This document shows, piece after piece, positions 33,011-34,182 of a stretch of DNA of 34,182 nucleotides. The notes under the pieces are model-generated. The model made no database searches, was not told the DNA's origin, and saw only the letters and a list, made by a program, of their open reading frames with translations. Every line of letters starts with the position of its first letter. Position 1 is the stretch's first letter. Source of the stretch: Thiomargarita sp. (GTDB taxonomy: Bacteria; Pseudomonadota; Gammaproteobacteria; Beggiatoales; Beggiatoaceae); NCBI GenBank assembly GCA_020720115.1, contig DYPD01000035.1, forward strand, positions 1 to 34,182, written 5' to 3'. The translations under genes were made by a program, and so were the position numbers.

Positions 33011-33052
33011 ACAAAAAAACCTGCCAAGTCTTTATGTAGATTTGGCAGGTTT
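33011..33052 (-). terminator. Intrinsic terminator on the - strand
   Basis: Read on the - strand, AAACCTGCCAA and TTGGCAGGTTT form an 11-bp stem with a 14-base loop, followed by a run of seven T. It would end transcripts coming from the TIR-domain gene before the DUF3782-like gene. Confidence 0.75.
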
Positions 33053-33487
33053 GGTGTAGTAAAACAGCAAGCGTCTTGGTTTTATTGGTTGCTTGGCTTA
33101 AATACAGAAAGCGACAGTTCTTTTGTTCTTTCAACAACCCATCGTTTTTTTATAGGTTTAAATTCTTTTTGAGTAGCCCGCGTAGGTCGCATAAGCGATA
33201 GCGTCACTTGTGCTGAGCTTGCGATGCACTGAGCTTGTCGAAGTATGCGACATTCGGAAACTCCGAAATGGCGGATGGCGGCGCACACTTCGACAGGCTC
33301 AGTGCAAGAAAAGACGCGCCATATCCGCCTTACGGGTTGTATCAGGGTATGGATTTGCACAAGCAATTTTGAAGAATTGTTTGAAGAAGCAAGGTAGGAT
33401 GCGGTGAGAAACAAACCACATCAATCACAATATCCCAAACGATGCAATTCCTAACCTCATCGTATCCGACTTTGTTTACGCCAGGCT
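33053..33487. other. Repeat-rich intergenic region with a possible transposase scrap
   Basis: No intact gene is visible in this 435-bp stretch. It holds two GAGCTTGTCGA/GAGCCTGTCGA repeat cores in opposite orientation (33226-33244 and 33285-33305), a GTAGGATGCG-type unit (33394-33428), and a short - strand frame near 33082-33170 containing KKRWVVERT, like the C-terminal end of IS5-family transposases. A 110-codon - strand frame across it is mostly translated repeat and is not supported as a gene. Confidence 0.55.
33201..33310. repeat. Pair of inverted GAGCTTGTCGA-family repeats
   Basis: GCACTGAGCTTGTCGAAGT (33226-33244) and ACTTCGACAGGCTCAGTGC (33287-33305) face each other about 42 bases apart. 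A degenerate TGCTGAGCTTGCGA lies just before the first. These are the only copies I see to the right of cas2. Confidence 0.75.
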
Positions 33488-34182
33488 TTAGCTTTTGAAC
33501 TTTGCCCTTACCATTTTGTCAATTTCATCGGCAAGATTCTTGTAATAACGCTCTCTGATTCCATCAGCAATATCAGTGTCTTCTGCTATTTTATCAAATG
33601 GCATTATTTTGGTTTTTTCAGCAGGCTTGTTGAAACCATAATCTCCATGATAAGGCTTAAAGAACTGTAGTGTTGAAACCTCCTCAAAATGGGTGAAACT
33701 AAAGTCTCTAACCAGCACCGGCATAATGCGATAACCTTCCTGCTTTTTTCTTTGGAAAAAAACCGGCAGTTCCTTTGCGTTAATGAAACGCGAAGCCGCA
33801 AAACTAGCACTGACGAGGAGCAACGCCGCTTGGGTAGTTTGGAGTGAATGATCTATTGCCGCCTGCCACTCATCGCCAAGTATGATGTCTTTATCCGTCC
33901 AAAACTTATAGGTAAAGTCGGCTCTTTGGGTTAAATGTCTGGTTAAACCCTCTACCAGTAATTCACGCAATTCCCGATCTGGACTGGCATAAGAAACAAA
34001 TATATTAATCTCTGACATAAATCTATCCTTGTGATTTTTCTGAATAAAGGATTTAAAATCTTCCACATTCACCCAAACACCGTTGATAGTTTGAATTTGC
34101 CGATTTTGTTTCGGGGCATTTTCTACATGGGTTTTACGCACAAACGCTTCGCCATTCAATGACCATAATTCATCTACGTTAT
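33488..34182 (-). CDS. TIR-domain protein, open at the window edge
   Basis: The TIR domain is clear: INIFVSYASPDRELRELL, FTYKFWTDKDIILGDEWQ, ALLLVSASFAASRFINAKEL, then YRIMPVLVRDFSF. The Glu of NAKEL is at the position of the catalytic glutamate in TIR NAD+-cleaving enzymes. An ATG at 34018, just before the TIR domain, has a good AAGGAT site and would give a 176-aa protein. However, the same frame continues without a stop to the window end with protein-like content (NGVWVNVEDFKSFIQKN), so an N-terminal domain encoded outside the window is likely. Solitary TIR proteins often act in antiphage defence or signalling. A - strand terminator follows. Confidence 0.8.
   Translation of the reverse strand, partial: NVDELWSLNGEAFVRKTHVENAPKQNRQIQTINGVWVNVEDFKSFIQKNHKDRFMSEINIFVSYASPDRELRELLVEGLTRHLTQRADFTYKFWTDKDIILGDEWQAAIDHSLQTTQAALLLVSASFAASRFINAKELPVFFQRKKQEGYRIMPVLVRDFSFTHFEEVSTLQFFKPYHGDYGFNKPAEKTKIMPFDKIAEDTDIADGIRERYYKNLADEIDKMVRAKFKS

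Noticed and set aside
33082-33414. A 110-codon - strand ORF between the two accessory genes
   Set aside because: Most of it is translated repeat sequence (for example TEPVEVC and LRQAQC); only the short WVVERT part may be a transposase remnant.
1-34182. tRNA or rRNA genes, or an integrase with attachment sites marking an island
   Set aside because: I saw no rRNA- or tRNA-like segment, and no integrase frame or flanking direct repeats.

Overview
The window looks like a chromosomal piece of a sulfur-metabolising, nitrogen-fixing gammaproteobacterium. A Thiotrichaceae/Beggiatoaceae-type organism is my best guess. The basis is an isolated nifE with NifA/sigma-54 signals, a DsrC/TusE-family protein, proteobacterial CheR/CheB and purH, and REP-like palindromes. 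The species cannot be fixed from sequence alone.

Left part (about 1-20140): one co-directional CRISPR-Cas super-locus on the + strand. It opens with a small unknown ORF and cas6. A complete type I-D effector set follows: cas10d/csc3 with the HD nuclease, csc2/cas7d, csc1/cas5d and cas3'. Next is a complete type III-B effector set, cmr1-cmr2-cmr3-cmr4-[PD-(D/E)XK nuclease]-cmr5-cmr6. A signalling tail comes after that: a Uma2-family protein, a DUF1874 (Crn2/AcrIII-1-fold) ring nuclease, and a Card1/Can2-like CARF nuclease split by a frameshift. The locus closes with an adaptation module: a GIY-YIG-Cas4 fusion, cas1 and cas2. One cas6 and one adaptation module appear to serve both effector complexes. 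Cmr2 keeps its GGDD cyclase motif, so cyclic oligoadenylate can probably still be made. The ring nuclease is intact, but the CARF effector reading frame is broken. No CRISPR array is visible.

A family of hairpin-forming repeats (loop GAGCTTGTCGA or GAGCCTGTCGA) is scattered through this locus. It lies between genes, and also in frame inside cas6, cmr2 and the GIY-YIG-Cas4 linker. The arms differ at each site but match each other.

Middle part (20140-28570): chromosomal genes on the + strand. These are a LysR regulator overlapping a small conserved-looking protein, an AI-2E/PerM-family membrane protein, CheR and a receiver-less CheB, a secreted NTN-hydrolase-like protein, and a large polytopic membrane protein with a C-terminal P-loop ATPase.

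Right part (28570-34182): a TusE/DsrC-family gene on the - strand with a good sigma-70 promoter, then divergent purH. nifE follows with two NifA-type upstream sites and a -24/-12 promoter, but without nifN. A DUF3782-like nuclease gene (-), a repeat-rich intergenic region with a - strand terminator and a possible transposase scrap, and a TIR-domain protein (-) open to the window edge complete the window.
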